This document shows positions 4,815-5,359 of a stretch of DNA of 5,359 bases, piece by piece. The stretch is from Pseudomonadota bacterium (lineage in GTDB: Bacteria; Pseudomonadota; Alphaproteobacteria; Rhizobiales; Kaistiaceae). Under the pieces are notes generated by a model. That model had not been told where the DNA came from. It searched no databases and worked only from the letters and a program-made list of their open reading frames with translations. Positions within the stretch are counted from its first letter, which is position 1; every line of letters begins with the position of its first letter. Made by a program: the position numbers and the translations under genes. Where the stretch lies: contig JAEWAD010000481.1 of NCBI GenBank assembly GCA_023391905.1, forward strand, positions 1 through 5,359, read 5' to 3'.

Positions 4815-5359
4815 ATGCCCGAAAGTCTGTCGCAGGCCCTGGCGCCGCATCTGCCACTGCTGCGGCGCTACGCACGCGCCCTGACCGGTGGACAGGTCAG
4901 CGGAGACGCCTATGTCCGGGCGTGCCTGCAGGCGATCGTCGACGATCCGAGCGTGCTGGCGCGCGACATCCATCCGAAGGTCGCGCTGTACCGGCTGTTC
5001 CACGCGATCTGGTCCGGCACCCAGCTCGGCCCCGACGCCGAGATCGACGGGCTGAGCCGGCAGGAATCGACCGCGCAGCAGCGGCTCGCCACCATGACGT
5101 CCGAAAGCCGGCAGGCCTTGCTGCTGACGACGATGGAAGGCTTCTCCGACGCGGACGCGGCGGCGGTGATGGGCATCGACGCCAGCCGCATCCACCCGCT
5201 GCTGGAGGATGCGCTCGCCGAGATCGACCGGCAGACGCGCACGCGCGTCCTCATCATCGAGGACGAGCCGCTGATCTCGATGGACCTTTCCGGCATCGTG
5301 CAGGAGCTCGGCCATGACGTCGCCGCCGTCGCGCGGACGCGCGACGATGCGGTCGAGGC
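4815..5359 (+). CDS. phyR: PhyR general stress response regulator (anti-anti-sigma), 3' end outside window
   Basis: When its receiver domain is phosphorylated, PhyR exposes an EcfG-like domain that binds NepR and so releases EcfG. The window holds 181 codons plus two bases of an expected ~265. Residues 1 to ~138 are the sigma-like domain: a sigma2-like part starting LPLLRRYARALTG (13-25) and a sigma4-like part with TSESRQALLLTTMEGFSD (95-112). The latter is the PhyR counterpart of the EcfG helix-turn-helix but is not expected to bind DNA. The response-regulator domain begins at RVLIIEDEPL (144-153), with the acidic pair E149-D150 that binds magnesium. The phosphoacceptor Asp lies beyond the window. 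ATG at 4815 has a strong GAGGGGGA five bases upstream and matches PhyR N-termini. The frame stays open to the window edge. It diverges from nepR-ecfG and carries its own consensus EcfG promoter. The activating PhyK-type histidine kinase is not in the window. Confidence 0.95.
   Translation, partial: MPESLSQALAPHLPLLRRYARALTGGQVSGDAYVRACLQAIVDDPSVLARDIHPKVALYRLFHAIWSGTQLGPDAEIDGLSRQESTAQQRLATMTSESRQALLLTTMEGFSDADAAAVMGIDASRIHPLLEDALAEIDRQTRTRVLIIEDEPLISMDLSGIVQELGHDVAAVARTRDDAVE

Noticed and set aside
4055..5317. A 420-residue plus-strand open frame spanning ecfG, nepR and the start of phyR.
   Set aside because: It is antisense to ecfG and nepR and out of frame with phyR, and its later part is low-complexity Arg/Ala/Gly. 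The three GSR genes explain the region fully.

Overview
The window comes from a GC-rich (roughly two-thirds G+C by eye) alphaproteobacterium, most likely a member of the Hyphomicrobiales (Rhizobiales). The main reason is a complete phyR / nepR-ecfG general stress response (GSR) locus, which is specific to Alphaproteobacteria. Paired CCCGGC/GCCGGG palindromic intergenic repeats and a RibBA-type protein with a degenerate second domain fit the same assignment. I cannot name a genus from sequence alone.

Layout. (1) Positions 1-1161, + strand: the last ~386 codons of an enolase-family protein whose start lies before the window. It keeps the metal ligands and the catalytic lysine, but two active-site positions that are nearly invariant in enolase are changed. 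(2) 1162-1428: a convergent intergenic region with a short hairpin, two oppositely oriented palindromic repeats, and a strong intrinsic terminator serving the minus-strand gene. (3) 1429-2178, - strand: a classical short-chain dehydrogenase/reductase with the full catalytic tetrad. (4) 2179-2344: a divergent promoter region. (5) 2345-3448, + strand: riboflavin-pathway 3,4-dihydroxy-2-butanone 4-phosphate synthase, fused to a GTP cyclohydrolase II-like domain that has lost all three zinc cysteines. (6) 3538-3702, + strand: a 54-residue two-helix membrane protein (DUF1328/UPF0391) preceded by an EcfG-like promoter and followed by a bidirectional terminator. (7) 3788-4333 and 4433-4654, - strand: ecfG and nepR. 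(8) 4655-4814: a compact divergent promoter with two outward-facing EcfG-type promoters. (9) 4815 to the window end, + strand: phyR, cut off inside its receiver domain.

How it works together. In the established GSR model, phosphorylated PhyR exposes its sigma-like domain, binds the anti-sigma factor NepR, and frees EcfG to transcribe from GGAAC-N16/17-CGTT promoters. Here the perfect consensus drives phyR and a one-mismatch version drives nepR-ecfG, so the circuit appears wired for positive autoregulation. A third near-consensus site in front of the small membrane protein gene suggests that this neighbour is a GSR output. The partner histidine kinase is not in the window. The enolase-like protein and the dehydrogenase are convergent and may belong to a carbohydrate or organic-acid pathway extending upstream, but the sequence does not identify a substrate. 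I see no clearly new multi-gene system. The most unusual items are the altered enolase active site and the geometry of the back-to-back EcfG promoters. Both genes that run off the window edges (enolase-like and phyR) are incomplete here.
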